Source: Candidatus Gastranaerophilales bacterium (GTDB lineage: Bacteria > Cyanobacteriota > Vampirovibrionia > Gastranaerophilales > Gastranaerophilaceae). From it: DNA of 64,000 bases. Location of the stretch: NCBI GenBank assembly GCA_900768915.1, contig CAAGEQ010000010.1, positions 48,169 through 112,168 on the forward strand. The letters are read 5' to 3'. Every line of letters starts with the position of its first letter. Position 1 is the first letter of the stretch. This document shows, piece by piece, positions 55,268-63,945 of the stretch. Both the position numbers and the translations under genes were made by a program. The notes beneath the pieces were generated by a model that was not told where the DNA came from, ran no database searches, and saw nothing but the letters and a program-made list of their open reading frames with translations.

Positions 55268-55947
55268 CTTAGGATTATCCAAAAAATTCTTTTTGCAAGT
55301 ACTGATAAGTATATTGCTATTATGCTGAAAAATATATCATAGAAAAATTTAAAACCACTCATTGAATATAATAGGTTTCTAATCATTAAACCGTTTTCGT
55401 GTTTAAGACAAGCAATTATAAGTAAAATTAATGCTCCAATAATATTTATGATTATTACACCGGCAAGAACTGCTTTAAATACATTCATAAATGAATATTT
55501 TCTGTTTAAAATGGAACCAGCAAAAAATAATGCTGGAATATAAGCAATAATGTAACCTATGCCATATTGGAATATGTATTTCCAACCGCCTCCCATTGCA
55601 AATATTGGGTATCCGACAAATCCCAGAATCATATAAAGTAATATTGTTATTATTGAATATTTTTTGTCTAATAATCCAAGAATAAAAAATATAACAGGTA
55701 CTTGTGGAATATATTTCACTGTTTTTATAAAACCAGCAATGTTTGTACCATTATCAGTGAAATAATTTCCCCAATTAGAAAATATATCTAATGGAATATA
55801 GAAATGCTTGAAGTGCAATTCTGTAAAAGTTGCCATAATAATCAATAAAATAGAAAAACCAATAGTAACAAGTGTTCCTAGTCGAAATCTTACAGGTTCT
55901 CCATTGTATTTAAAATAATTTAATTGTTCTTCAACTCGTTTTGTCAT
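55264..55947 (-). CDS. bioY: BioY biotin-transport S component
   Basis: The membrane protein has about six segments and the BioY core: PQVPVIFFILGLLDKKYS, ILGFVGYPIFAMGGGWKYI and QYGIGYIIAYIPA. BioY binds biotin, and in some bacteria dethiobiotin, for uptake alone or with an ECF energy module; no ECF genes are in the window. It is coupled by ATGA overlap to the rimI gene. Together with two bioB genes it suggests that the cell imports biotin or dethiobiotin and finishes the pathway. Confidence 0.85.
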   Translation of the reverse strand: MTKRVEEQLNYFKYNGEPVRFRLGTLVTIGFSILLIIMATFTELHFKHFYIPLDIFSNWGNYFTDNGTNIAGFIKTVKYIPQVPVIFFILGLLDKKYSIITILLYMILGFVGYPIFAMGGGWKYIFQYGIGYIIAYIPALFFAGSILNRKYSFMNVFKAVLAGVIIINIIGALILLIIACLKHENGLMIRNLLYSMSGFKFFYDIFFSIIAIYLSVLAKRIFWIILS

Positions 55948-56471
55948 TTTATAATTATTTCTTCTTCAAGTTTTTCTATATTTCTTTTGTATAACTCTTT
56001 GTATTTATCAGAAAAAATATTTTCTGTCCACATAATTAAGGCATCTTCATTGTTATCTTGATAATAACCTTTTCTTGTACCTAACGATTTAAAACCATAT
56101 TTTTCATATAGTTTTATTGCAGGTATATTACTTACTCTAACTTCTAAAGTTATATATTTTATGAATTCATTATAACAATCCTCTAACAATTTTACAATAA
56201 GTGTTTCTGCAATATGTTTTCTTCTATATTCTTTGCTAACGGCAACGGTTGTTATATGTGCTTCATCTACTATATGCCAACAACCGGCAAAACCTGTAAT
56301 ATCTCCATTTGGCATTCTTGCAGTATAATATTTTGCAATTTTGTTGTTTATTTCTGTATAAAAGGAATCTTTTGACCAGTGATGTTGACCGTAAGCATTA
56401 GTTGCAACATCAACAACTTTGTTTACGTCTTCTTTTTGTAGAGGGTTAACATAAATTTCTTGTTTTGTCAT
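55944..56471 (-). CDS. rimI: Ribosomal-protein alanine acetyltransferase-like GNAT (RimI type)
   Basis: This GNAT acetyltransferase has HITTVAVSKEYRRKHIAETL (acetyl-CoA loop) and ITLEVRVSNIPAIKLYEKYG, the RimI signature, then GYYQDNNEDALIMW. RimI acetylates the N-terminus of ribosomal protein S18. The ATG at 56471 has GAGGA upstream inside the preceding gene; earlier in-frame starts lie within that gene and are less likely. It follows the HicB-like gene by one base and overlaps bioY. Confidence 0.88.
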   Translation of the reverse strand: MTKQEIYVNPLQKEDVNKVVDVATNAYGQHHWSKDSFYTEINNKIAKYYTARMPNGDITGFAGCWHIVDEAHITTVAVSKEYRRKHIAETLIVKLLEDCYNEFIKYITLEVRVSNIPAIKLYEKYGFKSLGTRKGYYQDNNEDALIMWTENIFSDKYKELYKRNIEKLEEEIIIK

Positions 56472-56472
56472 T

Positions 56473-56724
56473 TTAGTATATTTCCTCTGGTTCTTCTCCT
56501 GGTTCAGGGATTCTTTCACCATCTTCAAGCATAATCATTAATGTTAATTTTAACTGTCTTTTGTAGCCTTCAAGTGCTTTTTCTCTTGTCTTTGCACAGA
56601 ATACAAAACTTGGAAATTCTTTTATTTCAATGTAATGATATGGCTGTTGATTGAAGTCTAAATCAGTTCCTTCAACTAATGTCCAATTTTGGTTAAGATA
56701 GTATTCTATGTCTTTATTAGTCAT
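56473..56724 (-). CDS. Small HicB-like protein without a HicA partner
   Basis: This 83-residue protein resembles the partial RNase H fold of HicB-type proteins (YIEIKEFPSFVFCAKTREKALEG, then a helix and GERIPEPGEEPEE). In toxin-antitoxin pairs HicB neutralises HicA, but no HicA gene is adjacent and there is no added DNA-binding domain. The ATG at 56724 has AAGGAA upstream; a TTG directly before it is less likely. It overlaps the GerMN gene by eight bases and sits in an operon with RimI and BioY. Confidence 0.65.
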   Translation of the reverse strand: MTNKDIEYYLNQNWTLVEGTDLDFNQQPYHYIEIKEFPSFVFCAKTREKALEGYKRQLKLTLMIMLEDGERIPEPGEEPEEIY

Positions 56725-57415
56725 CAAGAGAGTTCCTTCTTAGTGGTTGTTTTAACATTAAACCTTCGCCACCAATCACATTGGCTTGTTTACCATTGAT
56801 ATATAAATATACGGGCTTTGTTGTATTGTTATTTACGGTTTTTATTAGTTGGTACATTCTTTTGTAAAGACTGTCACCACCACCACCAAATTCAAAATCA
56901 GATGAAAGATTAATAATTATTCTTTTTTGTGTTTCTTTTACATAGATAAGTTTTGTGCTTGATGGAATTTCTGAATATATACCATTTTTCTTTTCACTAG
57001 AAGTTGGACCATTTAACAATGTTTTAACAGCATATTCAATATCTGAACATTTATTACCATTCTTAATACGTGGTAATGCTACATATACATCTTGTCCATT
57101 AGATGATTTTGTGAAAAATATTTTTACGTATTTGTCGGCTTTTTTTATAGATTTTTGTTGAGTGATATTATTTTTTTCTTTTGCTTGTTCTTTTTGTAAT
57201 TCTGGTTGAATTTCAGAATAATCTTCCTTTACAGAACGTTCTGTTACTTTAATTTTACGTTCAAAAGTAGGCATTTTGATATTGAGATTTTGGATTTCTT
57301 CTAAGAAATTGAAATCTTTAAGAATTGTCATTTTTGCATATACTGCAATTGCAATAATTATGACAATTATGCCGATTGTATTTGTATTATTTCTTTTCTT
57401 TCTTTTTCTTCCCAT
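56717..57415 (-). CDS. GerMN-domain membrane-anchored protein
   Basis: One N-terminal membrane helix (TIGIIVIIIAIAVYAKM) anchors the protein. After a charged linker, residues about 95-225 match the GerMN domain (VKIFFTKSSNGQDVYVALPR, EYAVKTLLNGPTSSEKKNGI, RIIINLSSDFE). The domain occurs in spore germination proteins and in actinobacterial and cyanobacterial lipoproteins. The function here is unknown; no other spore genes appear. AAGG lies upstream of the ATG. The DUF2993 gene precedes it by four bases. Confidence 0.85.
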   Translation of the reverse strand: MGRKRKKRNNTNTIGIIVIIIAIAVYAKMTILKDFNFLEEIQNLNIKMPTFERKIKVTERSVKEDYSEIQPELQKEQAKEKNNITQQKSIKKADKYVKIFFTKSSNGQDVYVALPRIKNGNKCSDIEYAVKTLLNGPTSSEKKNGIYSEIPSSTKLIYVKETQKRIIINLSSDFEFGGGGDSLYKRMYQLIKTVNNNTTKPVYLYINGKQANVIGGEGLMLKQPLRRNSLDD

Positions 57416-57419
57416 ATTG

Positions 57420-58247
57420 TTAAGCCTTTTTAATTACGAGATTACCATCAATACAGATTTTTTTATCTTGAACTTTTACATTTTTAACAGTCATAGTTGA
57501 GTCTGTTCCATTAAACAAATTTAGTTTAATATTCTCTAACAAATTGTAGTTATTCATTACATTCGCAATTCTTTCAGAAAAATCGTGTCTTGTTCCACTA
57601 GTTTGGATATCTGTAAGTATAATTTTTCCATCTTCTATTTTTGGACTACCAGAAATAGAAAATTTTATAGATTTACTAAAAGGAAATCTTATTGCTGTAT
57701 TAAGCCTAACTTTGTTATCGGTCAATTGAAATTTGAATTTATCAATACTAACTAAAGGAATCATTGCTGAAAAACTATTAAAGAAGTTATCTTTTTCTAC
57801 TGTTTTATTTAAATCATCTTCTGTGATTTCTACGACATAATCCATAGGTACGTCAGTCTTAAAAACAATAGGCTTTTTACTATAATCAACATAATTAAAA
57901 TTAGAGGTTGTTTCTAGATGTAATTTTGAAAAATAAATGCTATCTTCTAGGCATAAATCTTTCCCATCGATTATCAGACCTCTAAACTTACCTTTTTTAA
58001 GGTCAACACCGCTAAAAGAATCTATTTTAACTGTGTAGTCACCTTTTACATTTTTATTTAAAGCTTTTTTGATTACATTTTGAGCAATATGTCTTGTTAT
58101 AAAATTATATCCAAACATATTGGTTGTAACTCTTACTAATGTTGATGCTGTTTTATATTCATTTGTGTTGTCTTGTGCAAATGACGGTGTTATATTTAAA
58201 AATAGCATACTTAAAATGATAATTGATAACAAATTTTTCTTATTCAT
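57420..58247 (-). CDS. Exported DUF2993 (LmeA-like) protein
   Basis: A signal peptide (LSIIILSMLFLNITPSFA) precedes a DUF2993-like body: IAQNVIKKALNKNVKGDYTVKIDSF, then FRGLIIDGKDLCLED and FKTDVPMDYVVEITEDDLNK. The family is common in Cyanobacteria and Actinobacteria; the mycobacterial LmeA acts on phosphatidylinositol mannosides in the envelope. A lipid-binding role at the membrane is therefore plausible. AGAAGG precedes the ATG. It heads the five-gene minus-strand operon down to bioY. Confidence 0.75.
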   Translation of the reverse strand: MNKKNLLSIIILSMLFLNITPSFAQDNTNEYKTASTLVRVTTNMFGYNFITRHIAQNVIKKALNKNVKGDYTVKIDSFSGVDLKKGKFRGLIIDGKDLCLEDSIYFSKLHLETTSNFNYVDYSKKPIVFKTDVPMDYVVEITEDDLNKTVEKDNFFNSFSAMIPLVSIDKFKFQLTDNKVRLNTAIRFPFSKSIKFSISGSPKIEDGKIILTDIQTSGTRHDFSERIANVMNNYNLLENIKLNLFNGTDSTMTVKNVKVQDKKICIDGNLVIKKA

Positions 58248-58377
58248 AAAAAACCTTCTATCTTAATTTTTGTTATATATATTTTAGCATAATTTCTTTA
58301 TTTTTGGGTATCTATTTTTTGTAGTATTTTATTTGATTTTATGTGTTATGATAAATTGATAAAGTGGAGAACTTTTT

Positions 58378-59304
58378 ATGATAACTAGAATGAAAAAATT
58401 AGTAAAAGTTGTTTCTAATAAAAAAGAATTTGATGAAAATAAAATTATTGCTCAAGTTTCTACAGTAGGCATTTTGGGTAATGTTGTATTATCTGGTTTT
58501 AAATTATATGCAGGTATTGTTGGTAAATCTTGTGCAATGTTATCTGATGCTATACATTCTTTATCTGATGTATTTGCGACATTAATTGCTTTTATTGGTG
58601 TTAAAATTTCTAAAAAAGCTGCTGATAAGGCTCATCCTTATGGACATGAAAGAATTGAATGCGTTGCATCTTTGTTGTTAGGTTTAATTTTGTTTTTTAC
58701 AGGTATTGGTATTGGTAAAATCGGTGTTGAAAATATTATATTTAAAAATCATGATGTATTAGTTATACCCAAAATGCTCGCTTTGATTGCAGCAATTGTT
58801 TCTATATTAACCAAAGAAGCAATGTTTTGGTATACAAGATATTATGCTAAATTGTTAGATTCTGCAGCATTTATGGCAGATGCTTGGCATCACCGTTCAG
58901 ATGCATTTTCTTCTATAGGTTCATTGATTGGTATTGCTGGTGCTATGTTAGGATTTCCTGTTTTAGATTCTGTTGCAAGTGTTGTTATTTGTATATTTAT
59001 TTTGAAAGTTTCTTATTCTATTTCAAAAGATGCTTTATCTAAAATGTTGGATACATCTTGTGGAGATGATTATGAAAAGAAACTTATTGCTTATATTGAA
59101 AAACAAGATGATGTTGTATGCGTAGATGTTTTACATACAAGAATGTTTGGTAATAAGGTTTATATTGATTTGGAAATAGAAGTCGATGGTAATAAATCAT
59201 TACGTGAAGCACATAAGATAGCAGAAAATGTTCATCATAATGTTGAAACTCATTTTAAAAATATAAAACACGTTATGATTCATTTAAATCCTGCTGAGGA
59301 ATAA
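58378..59304 (+). CDS. Cation diffusion facilitator metal exporter
   Basis: This Zn/Fe/Mn exporter of the CDF family has six membrane segments. The metal-site residues appear in LSDAIHSLSDVFA (HxxxD) and ADAWHHRSDAFS (DxxxD with extra His), and HPYGHERIE follows the second helix. The C-terminal cytoplasmic domain (residues about 225-308) closes with VHHNVETHFKNIKHVMIH. The second site, with HxxxD in TM2 and DxxxD in TM5, is unusual enough that the metal is not fixed. GGAG precedes the ATG. bioB 2 follows after 50 bases. Confidence 0.92.
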   Translation: MITRMKKLVKVVSNKKEFDENKIIAQVSTVGILGNVVLSGFKLYAGIVGKSCAMLSDAIHSLSDVFATLIAFIGVKISKKAADKAHPYGHERIECVASLLLGLILFFTGIGIGKIGVENIIFKNHDVLVIPKMLALIAAIVSILTKEAMFWYTRYYAKLLDSAAFMADAWHHRSDAFSSIGSLIGIAGAMLGFPVLDSVASVVICIFILKVSYSISKDALSKMLDTSCGDDYEKKLIAYIEKQDDVVCVDVLHTRMFGNKVYIDLEIEVDGNKSLREAHKIAENVHHNVETHFKNIKHVMIHLNPAEE

Positions 59305-59354
59305 ATTGTAACGGGTATTCTTTTATTATATACTATGTTTGATAGGAGTATGAA

Positions 59355-60278
59355 ATGGAAACAATTGGTTTAGATAAAGAAGAATTATTAGATTTATATA
59401 ATACGGATTTAGAGACGTTATTAGAATTATCATCTCAATATATGTCTAAAAATATTGAGTTTTGTTCTTTGGTTAATGCGAGAAGTGGAAAGTGTTCTCA
59501 AAACTGTAAATATTGTGCTCAAAGTAGTCATTATAGAACTGATATTGAAACATATCCTTTAATAGATAAGGAAGAAGTTTTGAAGGCTGCAAAAGAAGCA
59601 AAAGAATATGGCGTTAATCATTTTGCAATCGTTACTTCTGGAAAAGATCCGGAAGAAGAAAATTTTGATAAAATTATTGAACTTATTCAAGAAATAAATA
59701 AAGTTGATGGAATTAGTAGTTGTGCATCTATTGGTATTTTGAACGAAGAAGATGCTAAAAAACTTGCAGATGCTGGATTAAAAAGATTCCATCATAATAT
59801 AAATACATCTCAATCATATTATCCTGAAGTTTGTACAACTCACACTTGGGAAGATAGAGTTAATACTTGTAAATTAGTAAAAAAATATGGTATGGAATTG
59901 TGTTGTGGTGTAATTTTAGGTATGGGTGAAACTGTAGAACAACGTATTGAAATGGCTATGGAATTAGCAGAAATTCAACCTGATTCTATTCCTATCAATA
60001 TTCTTATGCCAATCCCTCAGACTCCATTTGAAAATTATGGAGATAAGATTGATGAAGAAAATATTTTAAGAACTTTAGCCGTATTTAAAATTTCCAATCC
60101 GAATTCAGTACTTCGTTTTTGTGGTGGTCGTTTGAGATTATCTGAAAAAAATCAAGAATTGGCTTTGAAAACTTGTGTTGAGGGTATCTTAACGGGTAAC
60201 TATTTGACAACGACTGGTAAAAGTCCTCAAGAAGATTTAAAAACTGTTGAAAAATTGGGTAAAACATTATTAAAATAA
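59355..60278 (+). CDS. bioB: Biotin synthase 2 (altered auxiliary-cluster ligands)
   Basis: This is a second BioB with the radical SAM motif CSQNCKYC (Cys47, 51, 54), FHHNIN and the YLTTTG ending. It differs from biotin synthase 1 and from E. coli BioB in the auxiliary cluster. The Cys before the TSG motif is Ala91 (HFAIVTSGK), and a new Cys256 precedes GGR (LRFCGGR); SSCASIG and CCGVILGMGE retain their Cys. This set suggests a type II enzyme with a different auxiliary cluster, as described for obligate anaerobes. AGGAG lies before the ATG. Confidence 0.92.
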   Translation: METIGLDKEELLDLYNTDLETLLELSSQYMSKNIEFCSLVNARSGKCSQNCKYCAQSSHYRTDIETYPLIDKEEVLKAAKEAKEYGVNHFAIVTSGKDPEEENFDKIIELIQEINKVDGISSCASIGILNEEDAKKLADAGLKRFHHNINTSQSYYPEVCTTHTWEDRVNTCKLVKKYGMELCCGVILGMGETVEQRIEMAMELAEIQPDSIPINILMPIPQTPFENYGDKIDEENILRTLAVFKISNPNSVLRFCGGRLRLSEKNQELALKTCVEGILTGNYLTTTGKSPQEDLKTVEKLGKTLLK

Positions 60279-60535
60279 CAATATCATGTTAATTCTTTAA
60301 TAGTGTATATTTTACGATTATTAAAATGCTGTATTTCTTGCTATGTGTAGGTTTTACACTATTTAGTTTTGTAAAATTATTGTCATTATTGGACTTTACC
60401 CTGTTTTAAAATGGTTAAAATGTGGAACTATATTAATGTAAGGATAATGTTACTCAAGCCCCTTATAGAGTGTTACACCCCATCACCACTCTTTAATAAA
60501 AAAGGTATCTGTTTACTCCAAAAAGAGGTGACATT
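60279..60535. other. Spacer with possible structured leader before the glycosidase gene
   Basis: The 257 bases hold no credible gene. Two dyads are visible: AATAGTGTA (60299-60307) with TACACTATT (60355-60363), and AGAGTG (60467-60472) with CACTCT (60487-60492). The second encloses a pyrimidine-rich loop that is GC-richer than the surroundings. It is about 45 bases before the gene's ATG and could be a leader structure. No known riboswitch is recognised. Confidence 0.3.
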
Positions 60536-61783
60536 ATGGATACCATTTGTTCCAGTTTTAATCACGAACGACTAATGATTTTGTGTGCTAATGTAGTTTT
60601 AGTTGCTTCGTTTATATTCTCACAAAATAGTTTTGTATTTGCTGACAATATAAAAATTGTCAATGGGATAGTATCTCCTCCGATATTAAATTCTCTTCAA
60701 TTGGAAAGGCATTTAGATAGAATTATTACGGAAGAAGAATCAGTTTCAGAGTTTAATGCCTACATATCAAGGAAATATGCAAATTGTAAAATTTATGATG
60801 TAGGAAAGGGTATAAAACATATAAAATTGGTTAGGTATTATCAAGGGAGACCTGTAAGATTAAATGTAATTGAAGCAGACTTAAATGTAAATCCTAAATT
60901 AAGAGTAGAACCAGTATTAGCCTCAACAACTCTATCAAGAAAAGCATCGATAACTGCAATGGCAAAACGAAATAATTCACTAGTAGCAGTTAACGGTGCT
61001 TTTTTCTTGCCACAAACTGGTTGTCCTTTGGGTACAATGATGGTAAATAAAAAATTATATACCGGTCCGGTTTTCAACCGTGTTGCAATGGGTATTTTTG
61101 ATAATGGATTTGCAATGGATAGAGTAAAATTGAATGCTACTATTAAAAGTGGTTGGAATACTATTAAATTGGATAATATTAACCAACCAAGAATGTCTAT
61201 TGCTTATACAATTGCTTACACTCCTGACTGGGGACAATTATCTCCTACTACTCCTAAAAATGGAGTTCAAATTGTTGTTAGTAATAATAATATTACAAGT
61301 ATTACAAAATCACGTGTACAAATTCCAAAAGATGGTTATGTGATTGTTGGACCTGCTTCTGTATTAGGTTCATTGAAAGTTAAAGAAAAAATTTCTCTTG
61401 ATATTAAGACATTGCCTGATTGGGAAAATGTAAACCATATTATTAGTGGTGGACCATATCTAGTTAAAGATGGTAAAGTATATGTTGATATTCAAGACCA
61501 AAAATTATTGGCAATTGGTGGTAGAAATCCAAGAACTGCAATAGGTTATACAAAAGACAATCATTTTATTATTGTTACAGCCGATGGTAGAGAAGGCAGT
61601 TCAATAGGTCTTACCTTAAAAGAATTAGCATATTATATGCAAAAAATTGGTTGTGTTAATGCAATGAATCTTGATGGTGGTGGTTCAACTGTTATGTATG
61701 TTAAAGGATACATAACAAACAAACCTCCTGTAAAAGGTGGTATTGCCCTATCAAATGCATTGACAATAGCAATGTATGAATAG
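60536..61783 (+). CDS. Exported phosphodiester glycosidase (NAGPA/DUF2233 family)
   Basis: A signal-like segment (ILCANVVLVASFIFS, residues about 17-36) precedes a domain of the NAGPA family: NNSLVAVNGAFFLPQTGCPLGTMMV, HIISGGPYLVKDGK, GGRNPRTAIGYTKD and the closing CVNAMNLDGGGSTVMYV. Members cleave sugar-phosphodiester links in surface polymers; mammalian NAGPA uncovers mannose-6-phosphate. Envelope or polymer remodelling is a reasonable guess. A good GAGGTGA site precedes the ATG. The Gly-rich ending is the family's strongest mark. Confidence 0.9.
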   Translation: MDTICSSFNHERLMILCANVVLVASFIFSQNSFVFADNIKIVNGIVSPPILNSLQLERHLDRIITEEESVSEFNAYISRKYANCKIYDVGKGIKHIKLVRYYQGRPVRLNVIEADLNVNPKLRVEPVLASTTLSRKASITAMAKRNNSLVAVNGAFFLPQTGCPLGTMMVNKKLYTGPVFNRVAMGIFDNGFAMDRVKLNATIKSGWNTIKLDNINQPRMSIAYTIAYTPDWGQLSPTTPKNGVQIVVSNNNITSITKSRVQIPKDGYVIVGPASVLGSLKVKEKISLDIKTLPDWENVNHIISGGPYLVKDGKVYVDIQDQKLLAIGGRNPRTAIGYTKDNHFIIVTADGREGSSIGLTLKELAYYMQKIGCVNAMNLDGGGSTVMYVKGYITNKPPVKGGIALSNALTIAMYE

Positions 61784-61784
61784 A

Positions 61785-62522
61785 TTACTTGCCATTAACT
61801 GTATCAATAGCAACAGATTCTATGCCGTCTAATTCTTCTAATTTGTCATAGATATATTGAATTGGTCGTTTGTTTATAATTTCAACAACAAGTGATAATT
61901 TTGTCATATCAGGATTTTCAATAAGTTTGTGCATTTTTAATGTTTCAACTGTTTTAAAATTTGAAATAACAAAATCTCTGATATTATCAACGTTATCATT
62001 ATCACAATGAAGATTAATTTTTAGACGTTTAATATTTTTAGAACATCTATTAAGAACTCGTTTTTCAAATATTCTAATCAAAGTAAGAACTGCAACAGAG
62101 ATGATAGATGCAGCAATTGCTAGTCCATACATTCCTGCACCACAAGCCATACCAATGCTTGCTGCCATAAATAGTGTAGCAGCAGTGGTTAAACCAAAAA
62201 CTGTTGGACCGTTTCTCAAAACTGTACCAGCACCGATAAAACCAATACCTGTTACAACTTGTGCTGCAACACGTGCTGTATCTCTAATACCTGTTGGGTT
62301 GTAGTTTGGAATATCTGCGTTAACAAGTTCAGGGAAACCATATATTGAAATGATTGTAAATACGCAAGCACCTAAGCAAACTAATATATGTGTCCTTAAA
62401 CCTGCATATTTGTTCGTGATTTCACGCTCAAAACCTATAATAAAGCCTAAACAAATTGCAGAAATTACTCTTAATAAAATATCTATGTTATATGCTGAAA
62501 AAATATGATTAATATGTGTCAT
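61785..62522 (-). CDS. MgtC/SapB-family membrane protein
   Basis: The N-terminal 150 residues hold the MgtC core of about four to five membrane segments: AICLGFIIGFEREITNKYAG, RTHILVCLGACVFTIIS, AAQVVTGIGFIGAGTVLRNG and GLTTAATLFMAASIGMACG. The C-terminal domain (residues about 160-245) resembles an ACT-like fold. In pathogens MgtC supports survival at low magnesium by acting on ATP synthase. AGGAG precedes the ATG. It converges on the glycosidase gene with almost no gap. Confidence 0.93.
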   Translation of the reverse strand: MTHINHIFSAYNIDILLRVISAICLGFIIGFEREITNKYAGLRTHILVCLGACVFTIISIYGFPELVNADIPNYNPTGIRDTARVAAQVVTGIGFIGAGTVLRNGPTVFGLTTAATLFMAASIGMACGAGMYGLAIAASIISVAVLTLIRIFEKRVLNRCSKNIKRLKINLHCDNDNVDNIRDFVISNFKTVETLKMHKLIENPDMTKLSLVVEIINKRPIQYIYDKLEELDGIESVAIDTVNGK

Positions 62523-62565
62523 TTTTATCTCCTATCAATTTTTATAATATCAAATCAAGTTCTAA

Positions 62566-63888
62566 ATGTCCAAAAGTTTTGTAAAAAACTTGAATTATTT
62601 TAAAAATAGTTGTTATATGTTTTGTATGGCTAAATTAAATTCTTCAGAACTAGTTAAATATATTCCATCATTTTTTAAGATAAATTTAAAAGATGATAAA
62701 AAGGGTTTGTCTGTTTTTGAAAAATTATCAGATGTTTTATTTTTTGATTATGGATATATTTATTACTTAAATCCAGAATCTGTACAATTGAAATATTCAT
62801 CTGTTAATGAAGAATTGTTAGAAACAGTTTATAAAATGTCAAAAAAAAATATGGAGTTTTTATATTCTGTAAATGGTGATATTTTGGACGAAAAATCATC
62901 AATTATAAAATCGCTTAATTTTATTGGTTGTAAATCTTTTTTATTACATAAATTGTCAGTATCAAATACTGTATTTGGAATTGTTATATTGGCATCTAAG
63001 AATGAAAATGAATATAACAAAGGAGATTTAGATGTTTTAAGAGCATGTAATTCAATTTTATCTTATGTGATAAAAGATTTAGAATTATCTAATGTTTTTA
63101 AAATTCAATTAAAAGCATTAAAAGATGGGCTTATTGAAAAAAATAATGCTTATAAAATTATAAAAGAACAAAATGAAAAAATACTTGAAGCAGATAAGGT
63201 TAAGAATGAATTTTTAGCAAATGTTTCACATGAATTAAGAACACCATTGAATGCAATATTAGGGTTTTCTGAGATTTTATCGACAGGTGCTTGTGGTGAA
63301 CTTAATACTAAACAAAAAGAGTTTATTTCAGATATAAGGGTATCAGGAATTCATCTGTTGAGTATGATAAATGAAATTTTAGATTTGTCTAAAATTGAGG
63401 CAAAGGCAGTGAAATTAGTTCGTTCAACGTTTAATATAAAACGAGCATTGATAGAGGTTGCAAATATATTACATCCATTGGCAACAAAGAAAAATATTAG
63501 AATTATTGTTGATTGTGAGGAAGATTTCGAGGTATATGCAGATTATCAAAAAATTCAACAGATTTTGTATAATTTGGTAAATAATGCAATAAAATATAGT
63601 CCGGAAAATGATGAAGTTGAAATTATTGCTGAAAAATCAAAAAAAATGTTTCGTTTAAAAGTACATGATAATGGAATAGGTATTGATAAAAAATATCATG
63701 GTAAAATTTTTGCAAAGTTTGTTCAATTAGATAGTGCTTATACGAAGAAAGAAAGTTCTACAGGTTTAGGCTTGACTATAACAAAGGAATTAACAGAATT
63801 GCACGGTGGAAAAATCTCTATTGTTAGTGAAGTAAATAATGGTTCAACTTTTATTGTTGAAATTCCGTTAATCCAAGAAGATAAATAA
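62566..63888 (+). CDS. Soluble sensor histidine kinase with N-terminal GAF-like region
   Basis: There is no membrane segment. Residues about 25-175 look like a GAF-type sensor (FEKLSDVLFFDYGYIYYLNPES, KSFLLHKLSVSNTVFGIVILA), then a coiled helix, the HisKA site with His in NVSHELRTPLNAILGFSE, and the ATPase domain (NLVNNAIKYSP, HDNGIGIDKKYH, STGLGLTITKELTELHGG). The signal is unknown and no response regulator is adjacent. A TATAAT box at 62543-62548 lies 17 bases before the ATG, with no ribosome site, so the leader would be short. Confidence 0.9.
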   Translation: MSKSFVKNLNYFKNSCYMFCMAKLNSSELVKYIPSFFKINLKDDKKGLSVFEKLSDVLFFDYGYIYYLNPESVQLKYSSVNEELLETVYKMSKKNMEFLYSVNGDILDEKSSIIKSLNFIGCKSFLLHKLSVSNTVFGIVILASKNENEYNKGDLDVLRACNSILSYVIKDLELSNVFKIQLKALKDGLIEKNNAYKIIKEQNEKILEADKVKNEFLANVSHELRTPLNAILGFSEILSTGACGELNTKQKEFISDIRVSGIHLLSMINEILDLSKIEAKAVKLVRSTFNIKRALIEVANILHPLATKKNIRIIVDCEEDFEVYADYQKIQQILYNLVNNAIKYSPENDEVEIIAEKSKKMFRLKVHDNGIGIDKKYHGKIFAKFVQLDSAYTKKESSTGLGLTITKELTELHGGKISIVSEVNNGSTFIVEIPLIQEDK

Positions 63889-63920
63889 AAAAGAACTCTA
63901 TTTTAAAGAGTTCTTTTTTT
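63889..63920 (+). terminator. Terminator after the soluble histidine kinase gene
   Basis: A nine-base stem (AAGAACTCT, 63891-63899, with AGAGTTCTT, 63907-63915) and a seven-base loop are followed by a T run. A preceding A run makes it usable for the minus-strand gene that ends at 63946. Confidence 0.9.
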
Positions 63921-63945
63921 AGGATATATAACACGACTAGAGAAA

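Noticed and set aside
56473..56724. HicAB toxin-antitoxin pair
   Set aside because: Only a HicB-like protein is present; its neighbours are GerMN and RimI genes, with no small HicA reading frame beside it.
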